DNA of 64,000 nt from Coriobacteriaceae bacterium (GTDB lineage Bacteria > Actinomycetota > Coriobacteriia > Coriobacteriales > Coriobacteriaceae), in the NCBI GenBank assembly GCA_902399975.1, contig CABOHA010000002.1, positions 62,001-126,000 of the forward strand. Direction: 5' to 3'. Under the pieces are notes generated by a model that was given only the letters and a program-made list of their open reading frames with translations, did not search any database and had not been told where the DNA came from. Positions 1 through 11,233 of this stretch are shown here, piece by piece; within the stretch, counting starts at the first letter, position 1; each line of letters opens with the position of its first letter. The position numbers were made by a program, and so were the translations under genes.

Positions 1-618
1 CTGTCCGAGAGCGTTTCGTTGGATACCGTTTCGACGGCGCTGAAGGGCGGCCTTGAGTGGGGCAACGGCTTTACGCAGTTCCCGCTCGACTTTACCGTCG
101 ATGAAGCTGATGAGCGTACGGGCACGGTCGAGGTGACGGTGTTGGACACATCGTCTGCCAACGAGCTCGAGCTGCTGTCCAACGGGCAGATTCAGGCCGC
201 TGCGCTTGCGACCAACGCGCTGCTCAACGATAAGATCGACCGCGTGGTGTATAACGTTCACGCCTATATCGACGAGGATAGCAACATTCAGCACGATTCC
301 TTCTTTGGCATGTTTCCCGCGCGGGGTCATCAGAGCGCCATTTTGACGTTTGTGTGGACCAAGAGCTCATCCAACGCCACGAGCATCGACTGGAAGATGC
401 GCATCGTAAGCATGGACGACACCATTGCCGAGCGCATTCAAAAACAGGTGAACTCGGTTTCGTCGCTGATCGAGGACCCGGTGGTGAGCCAGACCAAGAT
501 TGACGAGGAAAAGGCCGAACGTGACCTGGAGCATCGTCTGCATGGCCGCGAGATTTTCCGCGGCGGCAAGCCCGATCGCTCACCGTCCGATCTGCTGGAA
601 CAGGACAAGAAAAAGTAA
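1..618 (+). CDS. 3' part of an unrecognised protein (truncated by window edge)
   Basis: The reading frame is open from the first base, so the gene begins outside the window and only its last 205 codons are visible. The visible part is soluble-looking, with alternating hydrophobic and acidic beta-like stretches and no membrane segment. It ends in a charged Lys/Asp/Glu/Arg-rich tail that finishes with a Lys run. A strong stem-loop with a T-run follows the stop, so this gene ends its transcription unit and is separate from carA. I do not recognise the family and assign no function. Confidence 0.75.
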   Translation: MSESVSLDTVSTALKGGLEWGNGFTQFPLDFTVDEADERTGTVEVTVLDTSSANELELLSNGQIQAAALATNALLNDKIDRVVYNVHAYIDEDSNIQHDSFFGMFPARGHQSAILTFVWTKSSSNATSIDWKMRIVSMDDTIAERIQKQVNSVSSLIEDPVVSQTKIDEEKAERDLEHRLHGREIFRGGKPDRSPSDLLEQDKKK

Positions 619-624
619 GACGCC

Positions 625-665
625 ATCATCCCGCGTGAGCCACAAGCCCCGCGGGATGATTTTTC
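625..665 (+). terminator. Rho-independent terminator
   Basis: An 11-bp perfect stem (625-635 with 650-660, ATCATCCCGCG and its complement) closes a 14-nt loop and is followed by TTTT. It lies just behind the first gene. Confidence 0.85.
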
Positions 666-788
666 TGGGACGGGGATTAAATAATCATTATGCATAGAAA
701 GTCATAATTATCATTTCGTAAACAATTTGATGAAATTAACGCCATGAGGCATGCTTGCGGTTACAATACCGCGAGGCCTAACTACACA

Positions 789-821
789 CCTTTAAGCCGG
801 TCCTGTGAGACCGGGAAGGAG
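789..821 (+). promoter_or_regulatory. PyrR-binding hairpin that masks the carA ribosome binding site
   Basis: The leader carries CCTTTAAG, then CCGGT, the loop CCTGTGAG, then ACCGG and GAAGGAG, directly in front of the carA ATG. The loop matches the PyrR-recognised consensus (GTCC-N-GNGAGRC-like) known from pyrimidine operons. The AAGGAG ribosome binding site (816-821) sits in the 3' arm and can pair with CCTTT in the 5' arm. This is the arrangement known for mycobacterial and some Firmicute pyr genes, where PyrR-UMP stabilises the hairpin and blocks translation. No T-run follows, which argues for translational control rather than transcription termination. No pyrR gene is in the window. Confidence 0.75.
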
Positions 822-825
822 AATT

Positions 826-2265
826 ATGGCGAACAACCATACCGCGGGCGCTGCCGCCTGCACCTTCGCGCCCAGCGAGCTTTGCCAGCGTATGCTGGCC
901 AAAACCAGCAAGGGCACCTGCGGTCCCTGTATCCTGTATCTTGAGGATGGGACCATTTTTTATGGACGTGCATGCGGCGCCGAGGGCACCGCGACCGGCG
1001 AAGTCTGCTTCAACACCTCGCTCGAGGGCTACTTTGAGGTCATGACCGACCCGAGTTATGCCGGCCAAATTGTAACCATGACCTATCCGCAGATCGGCAA
1101 TTACGGTATCGACGAGACCGATGTCCAGTCGGCCTTCCCCGGCGACGCCGTGCGCCCTGCGAGCGCTCCGGCTATGCGCGGCATGATCGTTCGCGATATG
1201 TGCGCCACGCCTTCTAACTGGCGCTCGGCCGTCAGCGTGCCGGAGTACCTGCGCGCTCACGGCATCGTCGCTATCGAGGGTATCGACACCCGCGCTCTGG
1301 TGCGCCATCTGCGCGACAATGGTTCCAAGATGGGCATTATCTCGACCGAGATCTTCGACGTCGACGAGCTTGCCGAGCGCTTGTCCGCTGCGCCCACGCT
1401 GGTAGGCGAGAACCTGGTCAAGACCGTAAGTTGCCCCGCGCCTCACGAGTTTGTGGCCGCCGACCTGCCTGCCACGCATGACTTTGCGCTTGCGGCTGCC
1501 GCTCCTGCCCGTCACAAAGTGGTCGCCTACGACTGCGGTGTGAAGCGCGGTATTCTGGAGGGCCTGGTCCGTGCCGGCTGCGATCTCACCGTCGTGCCGT
1601 GGGATACGCCCGCCCAGCAGGTGCTCGACATGAATCCCGATGGCGTCTTTTTGTCCAACGGCCCCGGCGACCCCGATGCCGTGGTGGAGACCTATGAGCA
1701 GGTACAGCAGCTGATCGGCAAGGTGCCGGTCTTTGGCATTTGCCTCGGTCACCAGATGATCAGCCTGGCCTGCGGCGCCCAAATGGAAAAGCTTAAATTC
1801 GGTCACCGTGGCGGTAACCAGCCGGTCATGAATCTGGTGAGCCGTCGCGTGGAGATCACCGCGCAAAACCACGGCTTTGGCCTGCTGTTCCCCAGTCTGG
1901 GCAAACTGATTCCGGAGCTTTCCGGCGGCGAAACCGAGTATGCGGCCGACGGTGACCTGCGCGCCTGGGTGCGTCGCGGCATCGCGCCGGTCGTGATGAA
2001 CGAGCGCTTTGGTCGCATTCGCCTGACACATGTGAACCTCAACGACGGCACCGCCGAGGGCATCCAGCTGCTCGACGCCCCGTGTTTCTCGGTCCAGTAC
2101 CACCCCGAGGCTTCGCCTGGCCCCACCGATGCCCACTATCTCTTTACCGCCTTTACGCGACTCATGGACGGCGAGGAGAACTACCTGGACATCGACACCG
2201 CGAAGGACCGCCTCGCCGGCTGGAATTTCGCCGAGTCCGAGAACGCTGCGACCGAGGAGAACTAA
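826..2265 (+). CDS. carA: carbamoyl-phosphate synthase small subunit
   Basis: This is the glutamine amidotransferase subunit that supplies ammonia to CarB for carbamoyl phosphate, feeding pyrimidine and arginine synthesis. The N-terminal CPSase_sm domain (from about residue 37, with FNTSLEGY and [10 protein letters not shown]) is followed by a class I amidotransferase domain with GICLGHQ (nucleophile Cys306) and the HPEASPGP His/Glu pair. The ATG at 826 is chosen because AAGGAG lies 4 nt upstream; the in-frame GTG at 805 falls inside the leader hairpin. At 479 residues it is longer than the usual 360-390. It has about 36 extra N-terminal residues and an insertion of about 35 residues between NHGF and the THVNLNDGT motif. 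carB follows after one base. Confidence 0.96.
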   Translation: MANNHTAGAAACTFAPSELCQRMLAKTSKGTCGPCILYLEDGTIFYGRACGAEGTATGEVCFNTSLEGYFEVMTDPSYAGQIVTMTYPQIGNYGIDETDVQSAFPGDAVRPASAPAMRGMIVRDMCATPSNWRSAVSVPEYLRAHGIVAIEGIDTRALVRHLRDNGSKMGIISTEIFDVDELAERLSAAPTLVGENLVKTVSCPAPHEFVAADLPATHDFALAAAAPARHKVVAYDCGVKRGILEGLVRAGCDLTVVPWDTPAQQVLDMNPDGVFLSNGPGDPDAVVETYEQVQQLIGKVPVFGICLGHQMISLACGAQMEKLKFGHRGGNQPVMNLVSRRVEITAQNHGFGLLFPSLGKLIPELSGGETEYAADGDLRAWVRRGIAPVVMNERFGRIRLTHVNLNDGTAEGIQLLDAPCFSVQYHPEASPGPTDAHYLFTAFTRLMDGEENYLDIDTAKDRLAGWNFAESENAATEEN

Positions 2266-2266
2266 C

Positions 2267-5581
<3,315 letters not shown>

Positions 5582-5592
5582 TTGACCTGGCC

Positions 5593-5683
5593 GGCCGGGG
5601 CGGGAGGGGCCGAGATTTCCCCCTTTCGCTCCGGCTGCAAGCAGAGTCGCTCAGGAGGAAACTCGGCCCCTCCCGCCCCGGCC
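5593..5683. repeat. large intergenic hairpin after carB (22-bp perfect arms)
   Basis: A 22-bp perfect inverted repeat (5593-5614 and 5662-5683) surrounds a 47-nt spacer. The stem can be extended inward by TTTCC/GGAAA with a single bulged A. There is no T-run, so this is not a classic terminator. The arms are very GC-rich, and the element looks like a dispersed palindromic repeat. Confidence 0.75.
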
Positions 5684-5755
5684 TGCGGTGACTTGGCCGC
5701 ACCGTGTGCTGCCGAAGGGGCTTTGCGCGATGACTAGGGCTGAATAAAATTGAGT

Positions 5756-5796
5756 GTGGGCGCCGTCGTTCGTTTGAACGACGGCGCCCACGTTTT
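5756..5796. terminator. bidirectional terminator between carB and the gntR-type gene
   Basis: A 16-bp perfect stem (5756-5771 with 5776-5791) has a GTTT loop. TTTT follows on the + strand, and the minus strand runs into AATTTTATT. It would end the minus-strand regulator gene at 5801 and also insulate carB. Confidence 0.85.
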
Positions 5797-5800
5797 GGAT

Positions 5801-6583
5801 TTATTGGGCTGTGGCGGTGAAGGTTGTTTTGTCGGCGGCGATGTGCACGTGCAGCTTTGCCTGACCGTTGCAGCTGATGAGCACGCCTACCTCGAACGGG
5901 GTTCCCGTCTTGTCGTAGGTCGAACGCACGATGCGCATCGCCGCCTTACCGGCGTTCTGTCCCAAAAGGCGCGCCTCATGCTTGTCGAGGTTGACCGTCT
6001 CGTAGACGGCATCGACGCTTGCGGGCAGGATGCCGGTCTTTTCCGCGATGTAGGCGTAGAGCGAGCCATCCACGTCTTTGCGTGTGAGCTCGGGGCAAAG
6101 TGACACGGGGATATAGACGTAGTTGAGCTCCATGGGTTTGTCGTTGGCGAGACGCAGGCGGCGAATCTCCCAGACGGGTGTCCCTTCGGGCACTTTGAGC
6201 CCAGAGGCGATGCCGCGGACGGCCGGTATGCTTGAAAAGGCGAGAATCTGCGAGCTCGGAACCCGTCCCGCTTCGCGCATCCGCGCGCTGAAATTCAGGG
6301 CCAGGTCGATGCCGGGTGCTGAGGTTTGGGGCTTGATGAACGTGCCCTGCCCACGTTTGCGCACCACGCGCCCCTCGATGACGAGATCTTGGAAACAACG
6401 GCGCACGGTCGCGCGCGATAACTCCAGCCGCTCACAGATTTCGAGCTCGCGCGGCAGCGGCGTCTTGGTGTCGAACGCCTGGCTGGCGATAAGCAGGGCG
6501 ATTCGATGTTTAAGTTGGACATAGAGCGGCGTATCACCGCTGCGGTCGAAGGGTTCGGAGGCGAGAAACGAGATCATATCCAT
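5801..6583 (-). CDS. GntR-family regulator with UTRA ligand domain (HutC type)
   Basis: The N-terminal winged helix (about residues 15-80; PLYVQLKHRIALLI, ELSRATVRRCFQDLV, then GQGTFI) is typical of GntR. A UTRA domain (about 95-250) with IRRLRLANDKPMELNYVYI and the late LGQNAGKAAMRIVR segment would bind a small sugar or sugar phosphate. The ATG at 6583 is preferred because GGAGGT lies 5 nt upstream; an earlier in-frame start at 6616 lacks a site. Length 260. It is divergent from the mannose-family PTS operon, which it most likely controls. The ligand is unknown. Confidence 0.88.
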   Translation of the reverse strand: MDMISFLASEPFDRSGDTPLYVQLKHRIALLIASQAFDTKTPLPRELEICERLELSRATVRRCFQDLVIEGRVVRKRGQGTFIKPQTSAPGIDLALNFSARMREAGRVPSSQILAFSSIPAVRGIASGLKVPEGTPVWEIRRLRLANDKPMELNYVYIPVSLCPELTRKDVDGSLYAYIAEKTGILPASVDAVYETVNLDKHEARLLGQNAGKAAMRIVRSTYDKTGTPFEVGVLISCNGQAKLHVHIAADKTTFTATAQ

Positions 6584-6782
6584 GGGGTACCTCCATGTCG
6601 TGGGCGTACGTGACATGGTCTGACACTGCGGGGCAAACCGGAGATGCCAGGCCCGATTCTTGCTGGTATGTATGGTGCATAAGGAACATAAAACATTTAT
6701 CAGACAATCTACCTGCTATTTTAAAAATAATTAGAAGAAAAAATAATTTAGGCACAAAAATAGCTGCTACCGTTAACCGATG

Positions 6783-6810
6783 AATAGTTGCCGTTCGCAA
6801 CTATTTTTTT
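6783..6810 (+). terminator. terminator-like hairpin in the PTS leader
   Basis: A 9-bp stem (AATAGTTGC 6783-6791 with 6797-6805) and a 5-nt loop are followed by six or seven T residues. It sits 82 nt before the first PTS gene, and no + strand gene lies upstream. It should therefore act within the PTS leader as an attenuator rather than ending another transcript. Confidence 0.65.
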
Positions 6811-6891
6811 GTACCGAACATGCCCCGGCGCAACAATAATCTCAGCAAAAAGCAAAGCCGTGCGACACACGGCAGGTCGAGAGGAGACCGC

Positions 6892-7326
6892 ATGCGGTAT
6901 CTGGTAATGGTCAGTCACGGAACGCTCGCTCCCGGACTGCACAGTGTCCTCAAGATGCTCGGCAATGACGCCCCGAACATCTTGTCGACGAGTCTCGTGG
7001 ACGGCATGGGCGCTGACGAGTATGTCGAGAACGTCAAGGCGATGCTCGCTCCCGTTACCGCCGATGACGAGGTTGTCCTGCTTGGTGACATCCTGGGCGG
7101 ATCGCCGCTCACCAATGCCATGAACACGCTGGCCGAGAAGGGCCTGCTCGCCCACACCATTGCCTTCGGCGGCATGAACCTGCCCATGGCTATGACCGCC
7201 ATGATGGGGCTTGCCACCATGGACCTGGATTCCCTCAAGCAGATGATGCTGCAGGAGGGCAAGAACGGTATGTCCGAGCTCGTTGTCCCGACCGATGACG
7301 CCGATGACGAGGACGACGACATCTAG
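6892..7326 (+). CDS. PTS mannose-family EIIA component
   Basis: This cytoplasmic phosphocarrier passes phosphate from HPr to EIIB. The start MRYLVMVSHGTLA places the phosphorylatable His at residue 9, matching the EIIA-Man family; LLGDILGGSPLTNA is also typical. The protein ends in a very acidic tail (DDADDEDDD). The ATG at 6892 follows GAGGAG. Length 144. It is the first gene of an A-B-C-D operon; gaps to the next genes are 79 and 72 nt, each with its own ribosome binding site. The substrate cannot be read from sequence; mannose, fructose, sorbose, N-acetylgalactosamine or a gluco/galactosamine are all possible. Confidence 0.9.
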   Translation: MRYLVMVSHGTLAPGLHSVLKMLGNDAPNILSTSLVDGMGADEYVENVKAMLAPVTADDEVVLLGDILGGSPLTNAMNTLAEKGLLAHTIAFGGMNLPMAMTAMMGLATMDLDSLKQMMLQEGKNGMSELVVPTDDADDEDDDI

Positions 7327-7405
7327 GCAGCGCATCCGCCCAAATTTTCGTGATGGAGCGGGGGTTAAGAGGAAAGACCCCCGGTGATAAAGAAAGGGAG
7401 AACGC

Positions 7406-7894
7406 ATGATTTCGTTCATCCGTATTGACGACCGTATGATCCATGGACAGACCGTTACCCGTTGGGCCCTCGAGTATCCCTGCGACGGTCTTATCGCCGT
7501 CAACGACGCTGCAGCGTCCAGCCCCGTGCTCAAGGAGGCCTACAAGAGTGCCTCGGGCAAGAAGACGTTCGTGTGGACCAAGGAGCACTTCAAGGAGGTC
7601 TCCGAGAAGGTTCTCAAGTCCGACACCAAGTACTTCCTGATCACCAAGAACCCGCTCGACATGAAGGAACTTCTCGTCGATTTTGGCTTTAAGCCCGGCA
7701 TGGACCGCATCATCGTCGGTCCCTGCAACGATCGTCCCGGCACCACCAAGCTCGGCAACAACCAGTCGATCACGCAGGAAGAGGCCCAGGCGCTCGAGGA
7801 TCTCACCAACGCCGGCTACACGGTCGAGTTCGCCCTTATCAAGGAGAAGTCCATCGGTGAGTGGCCCAAGTTCCGCGGTCAGTTTGGCTTCTAG
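7406..7894 (+). CDS. PTS mannose-family EIIB component
   Basis: EIIB receives phosphate from EIIA and hands it to the incoming sugar. The N-terminus MISFIRIDDRMIHGQ carries the family's phospho-His (His13) and the DDRMIHGQ signature. The 162-residue length and C-terminal SIGEWPKFRG-like segment fit the domain. GAAAGGGAG lies just before the start. This is a stand-alone EIIB, not fused to EIIA. Confidence 0.92.
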   Translation: MISFIRIDDRMIHGQTVTRWALEYPCDGLIAVNDAAASSPVLKEAYKSASGKKTFVWTKEHFKEVSEKVLKSDTKYFLITKNPLDMKELLVDFGFKPGMDRIIVGPCNDRPGTTKLGNNQSITQEEAQALEDLTNAGYTVEFALIKEKSIGEWPKFRGQFGF

Positions 7895-7966
7895 TTAGGC
7901 GCCAGCCGCATTTTGGTATCTACAGCCCTTGGTGAAAGGGGCTGAGGAATAAAGAAAGGGGAAAGC

Positions 7967-8824
7967 ATGGCAATCAATGCATTCCAAGCCGCGCTGTTCG
8001 GCCTGTTCGCCTGCCTGGCATCGCTGCCTGGCATGGGCGGCACGACGATCGGCAACTACACTCTGGGTCGTCCTCTGGTCGCCGGCCTCATCGTCGGCAT
8101 CATCATGGGCGATATGCAGACGGGCATCCTCGTCGGCGCTGCCATCCAGGTTGTCTACATCGCTCTCGTGACCCCCGGCGGAACCGTCTCCGCCGACGTC
8201 CGCGCCGTGTCCTATATCGGTATCCCGCTGGCGATCCTCGCCATCAAGAACTCGGGCATCGATCCCGCCTCCGCTGAGGCTGCCGGCATGGCCGCATCCC
8301 TCGGCGCCGCCGTCGGCACGCTCGGCACTGTGCTCTTCTATGGCACCGCCACCATCAACCTGGTGTGGCAGGGCATGGGCTGGAAGTGGCTCGAGAAGGG
8401 CGATCTCCACAAGCTCTACTTGGTCAACAACGTTTTGCCTTGGATCGGTCACATCGTCTGCTCGTTCCTCCCGACGTTCATCATCACCATGGGCGGCACC
8501 GCCATGGTCGACCTCATGAAGACCTACATGCCCATGGACGGCATTGCGATGAAGACGCTGTTCACCGTCGGCTCGCTGCTGCCTACCGTCGGTATCGCCA
8601 TCCTGCTCAAGCAGGTCATCTCTAAGCCCACGGACTTCCTGACGTTCTTCTTCGGCTTCACCCTGTCCGCTGTTATGGGCTGCAACCTGATCGCCGCTGC
8701 CGGCATCGGCTGCTTCTTCGCCCTGATCAACTATGAGATCGCTTCGCTCAAGATCGACCTCGCAAACGCTCCCAAGGCAGCTATCGCCTCGGGCTCAGAT
8801 GATGAGGAAGAGGAGGACATCTAA
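7967..8824 (+). CDS. PTS mannose-family EIIC permease
   Basis: This integral membrane protein forms the sugar channel together with EIID. It has 285 residues with 7-8 hydrophobic segments, early TTIGNYTLGRPLVAGLIVG and GGTVSADVRAVSYIGIP (both typical of EIIC-Man), and an acidic DDEEEED tail. The strong site AAGAAAGGGG precedes the ATG. Its stop codon overlaps the EIID start (TAATG), so the two membrane subunits are translationally coupled. Confidence 0.93.
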   Translation: MAINAFQAALFGLFACLASLPGMGGTTIGNYTLGRPLVAGLIVGIIMGDMQTGILVGAAIQVVYIALVTPGGTVSADVRAVSYIGIPLAILAIKNSGIDPASAEAAGMAASLGAAVGTLGTVLFYGTATINLVWQGMGWKWLEKGDLHKLYLVNNVLPWIGHIVCSFLPTFIITMGGTAMVDLMKTYMPMDGIAMKTLFTVGSLLPTVGIAILLKQVISKPTDFLTFFFGFTLSAVMGCNLIAAAGIGCFFALINYEIASLKIDLANAPKAAIASGSDDEEEEDI

Positions 8825-9651
8825 TGGCAGAGAAGAAAAAGCTCTCTAAGAAAACGCTTGCCAAGTCGTTCCGCAACTGGTCCTATGGCAACCTGACCTG
8901 CTTCTCGCAGGAGCACATGCAGACCTTCGGTTACCTGTGCGCCATGCTTCCGATTGTCGAGGAGCTCTACGACACGCCCGAGGAGCAGAAGCAGGCCCTC
9001 CAGACCTACTCCGCGTTCTTCAACACCGAGCCGCAGATCGGCACCATGATTGTCGGCGTCACCGCCGGCCTCGAGGAGGCTCGCGCAAACGGCGAGGCCA
9101 TCGACGACGACGCCATCAACGGCATCCGCGCCGGCCTCATGGGCCCGCTCGCCGGCCTTGGCGACTCGCTGATCGTCGGTACCCTGATCCCGATCCTGCT
9201 CGGTATCGCCCTCGGTCTCTCGACCGGCGGCTCTCCGCTCGGTGCCATCTTCTATATTGTCGTGTGGAACCTGCTCATGTTCCTTGGCATGCGCTTTGCC
9301 TACAACCAGGGCTATGAGCTCGGCGGCAAGGCGGTCGAGGCCCTCGTCGGCCCCAAGGCAAAGGCTCTTCGCGATTCCATCGTGATGGTTGGTACCATGG
9401 TCATCGGTGCAGTCGGTGCTACCTGGGTCTCCATCACCTGCAGCCCCAACCTGGTGCTGCCCGGCGGCGGTAAGTTCCAGGACACCCTCGATGGCATCTA
9501 TCCGCACCTGCTGCCGATGATCTTCATCATCTTCTGCTGGTACATGATGACCAAGAAGAAGGTCAACCCCATCGTTATGATGCTGATTCTCGTCGTGATC
9601 GCATTTGTGGGCGTTCTCATTGGCTTCTTCGATCCGGCGCTGAGCTACTAG
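8824..9651 (+). CDS. PTS mannose-family EIID permease
   Basis: EIID is the second membrane subunit of mannose-class permeases. Family signatures present are SFRNWSYGNLTCFSQEHMQ, the long GLMGPLAGLGDSLIVGT motif near residue 100, and several C-terminal hydrophobic segments. Length 275. The ATG overlaps the EIIC stop by one base. It is the last gene of the operon and is followed by a clear terminator. Confidence 0.93.
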   Translation: MAEKKKLSKKTLAKSFRNWSYGNLTCFSQEHMQTFGYLCAMLPIVEELYDTPEEQKQALQTYSAFFNTEPQIGTMIVGVTAGLEEARANGEAIDDDAINGIRAGLMGPLAGLGDSLIVGTLIPILLGIALGLSTGGSPLGAIFYIVVWNLLMFLGMRFAYNQGYELGGKAVEALVGPKAKALRDSIVMVGTMVIGAVGATWVSITCSPNLVLPGGGKFQDTLDGIYPHLLPMIFIIFCWYMMTKKKVNPIVMMLILVVIAFVGVLIGFFDPALSY

Positions 9652-9673
9652 TCATCATCCCCTGGCCCCCTGT

Positions 9674-9712
9674 AAGGCCGTGCGGCCTCAACCGCACGGC
9701 CTTCTGATTTTG
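9674..9712 (+). terminator. terminator of the PTS operon
   Basis: A 12-bp perfect stem (9674-9685 with 9692-9703, AAGGCCGTGCGG and complement) and a 6-nt loop are followed by CTGATTTT. Confidence 0.85.
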
Positions 9713-9847
9713 CGCTGCCCTTCAAGGGCAATATGGCCAGCGACCTCCATCGCCTACACGACACCCGCTATATTGCTCTTGAAAGATGACGTATTCGATA
9801 AACGATGCACTTGCGCATGATGCACGCTTTGCACGAGGAGGACCCAT

Positions 9848-10174
9848 ATGCACGAGAAACACGGACACGACCTTTCGCGCGACGACTTGATCCGCGAGGC
9901 AAAGATGCAGACCGATGCTATTCAGCGGCTCAACGTTTGGCTGCGCCTGGGCTATTCGCTCGTGGCGATTGGCTTTTTGATGGGGATGTGGGGTATGCAG
10001 GGCGGCCCCGGCTGGGGTGTCCCCGTGGGCATCGTGTGCCTGGTGGTGGGCACTCCGCTTTCGATCGTGCTTAAGGTTGGCACGACCAACGCCAAAAAGA
10101 ATGTTGAGCGTATGCTTGAGGCCGCGGGTATCGACGTTGAGGAGCTTATGCGACGCAAGAAGGACGTGCAATAG
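9848..10174 (+). CDS. small two-helix membrane protein, unknown
   Basis: This 108-residue protein has a charged His/Arg/Asp-rich N-terminus (1-30), two hydrophobic segments (about 38-52 and 57-77) separated by a Gly/Pro-rich turn, and a charged C-terminal helix. GAGGAGG lies 5 nt before the ATG. No family is recognised. It stands alone between the PTS operon and a MarR gene. Confidence 0.75.
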   Translation: MHEKHGHDLSRDDLIREAKMQTDAIQRLNVWLRLGYSLVAIGFLMGMWGMQGGPGWGVPVGIVCLVVGTPLSIVLKVGTTNAKKNVERMLEAAGIDVEELMRRKKDVQ

Positions 10175-10242
10175 ACTTCCGCGTTGGGGTATCATAAATA
10201 ATTGTTGCGAATGTTAACTAATGTACGGCAAATGACGGTTTT

Positions 10243-10719
10243 ATGGCCCTTCTAGAGTTGCAAAGGACAATATCCCCAGTGGATTACGATGACGTCGCTC
10301 GAAAACTGATCGTGTACTCACGTTCCCTTGCCAAGGGATCCTTGAGTGCTGCCGGCGGCGCCAGTGTGGGCGAGGCACCGGTTTTACAGTATCTATCGGG
10401 TATTGACGGTGATGTCATTCCCTCCGAGATTGCCAAGAAGCTGAAATTCTCCCGTGCGCGCATGTCGCATATCTTGGATTCACTCGAGAGCAAGGGTTAC
10501 GTTCAGCGCAGGACTGATCCAAACGATCGTCGGCGTGTGCTGGTGAGCATTACCGAGGAAGGCCGTGATTTCGCGGCGAAAAAAAATGCCGAGAGTGTGG
10601 CATCGCTCTCGAAGCAGCTCTCAGCGCTCGGCGAGCACGATGCCCAGGAGCTCGTGCGCATTCTGAATAAAGCCTATAGCCTTACCTATGATGCCGACGA
10701 TTACCTGGACAATCTATAA
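10243..10719 (+). CDS. MarR-family transcriptional regulator
   Basis: The protein has 158 residues. A winged helix-turn-helix core spans about residues 45-110: SEIAKKLKFSRARMSHILDS, then the wing GYVQRRTDPNDRRRVLVSIT, a classic MarR signature. Dimerisation helices lie at both ends. The ATG at 10243 has only a weak site (GACGG). TTAACTAATGT-like palindromic sequence just upstream could be an autoregulatory operator. The neighbouring surface glycosidase is a plausible target, but this is inference. Confidence 0.9.
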   Translation: MALLELQRTISPVDYDDVARKLIVYSRSLAKGSLSAAGGASVGEAPVLQYLSGIDGDVIPSEIAKKLKFSRARMSHILDSLESKGYVQRRTDPNDRRRVLVSITEEGRDFAAKKNAESVASLSKQLSALGEHDAQELVRILNKAYSLTYDADDYLDNL

Positions 10720-10739
10720 GGATGAAGGCAGACATTTAG

Positions 10740-10774
10740 GTGCATCATGAAATGCATCCGGGGCAATTGTGCCC
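10740..10774 (+). terminator. two small hairpins behind the MarR gene
   Basis: TGCATcatgaaATGCA (10741-10756) is followed by GGGCAattgTGCCC (10761-10774). Neither has a T-run, so termination is only possible, not shown. Confidence 0.4.
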
Positions 10775-10861
10775 ATCAGCCACCGTCAACATCTCATTCC
10801 AAACCAAATCAGCCAACGTACGTCATGGCAATCCCCGGTAGGTTGCAGGATGGCGGCTGAG

Positions 10862-10907
10862 CCTTTCCCTCGGGAAACTTCGCGAAGCCCAGTTCCCGAG
10901 GGAAAGG
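10862..10907. repeat. nested inverted repeat
   Basis: A 15-bp perfect inverted repeat (10862-10876 and 10893-10907) encloses a second palindrome, CTTCGCGAAG (10878-10887). It lies in a 514-bp gap upstream of the GH31 gene and has no T-run. Confidence 0.75.
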
Positions 10908-10919
10908 TATGGTCTGTGT

Positions 10920-10980
10920 AATACCAGATAAACAGTACATTTTTGCTAGATTGGTATTTGACTGAAGAACCAATTGGTAT
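10920..10980 (+). promoter_or_regulatory. cluster of TTGGTAT operator-like sites upstream of the GH31 gene
   Basis: AATACCA (10920-10926) and TGGTATT (10952-10958) form an inverted pair. A third copy lies in the perfect palindrome ACCAATTGGT (10969-10978). TTGACT (10958-10963) within the cluster could be a -35 box, though no good -10 is seen at normal spacing. The regulator is unknown. Confidence 0.45.
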
Positions 10981-11184
10981 GGCTTATTAAGCCCACCTTG
11001 CCGTTGACGCTTATTTTGCTGCCGCTGGGAGAATTCCGAACTTGGGTGCGCAAGTGCTCCCATATGTTGATATGACCTAGTAGGTGGCTATCTGGTTACT
11101 ACCAGTTGGCCCCTTGGTAACGGGTGGCCCCCATTGTGCGGAATGTACCGAACATCTCCGTTTGATACGTTTTCCCATGCTGCC

Positions 11185-11193
11185 GGGGGGGGG
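11185..11193 (+). repeat. G9 homopolymer in the GH31 5' leader
   Basis: Nine consecutive G residues lie about 40 nt before the start codon and 28 nt before the Shine-Dalgarno. Tracts of this length are prone to slipped-strand change. Confidence 0.7.
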
Positions 11194-11233
11194 CGTCCTC
11201 GGCACCTCAGCATGTCGGAAGAAAGGAGACCAG

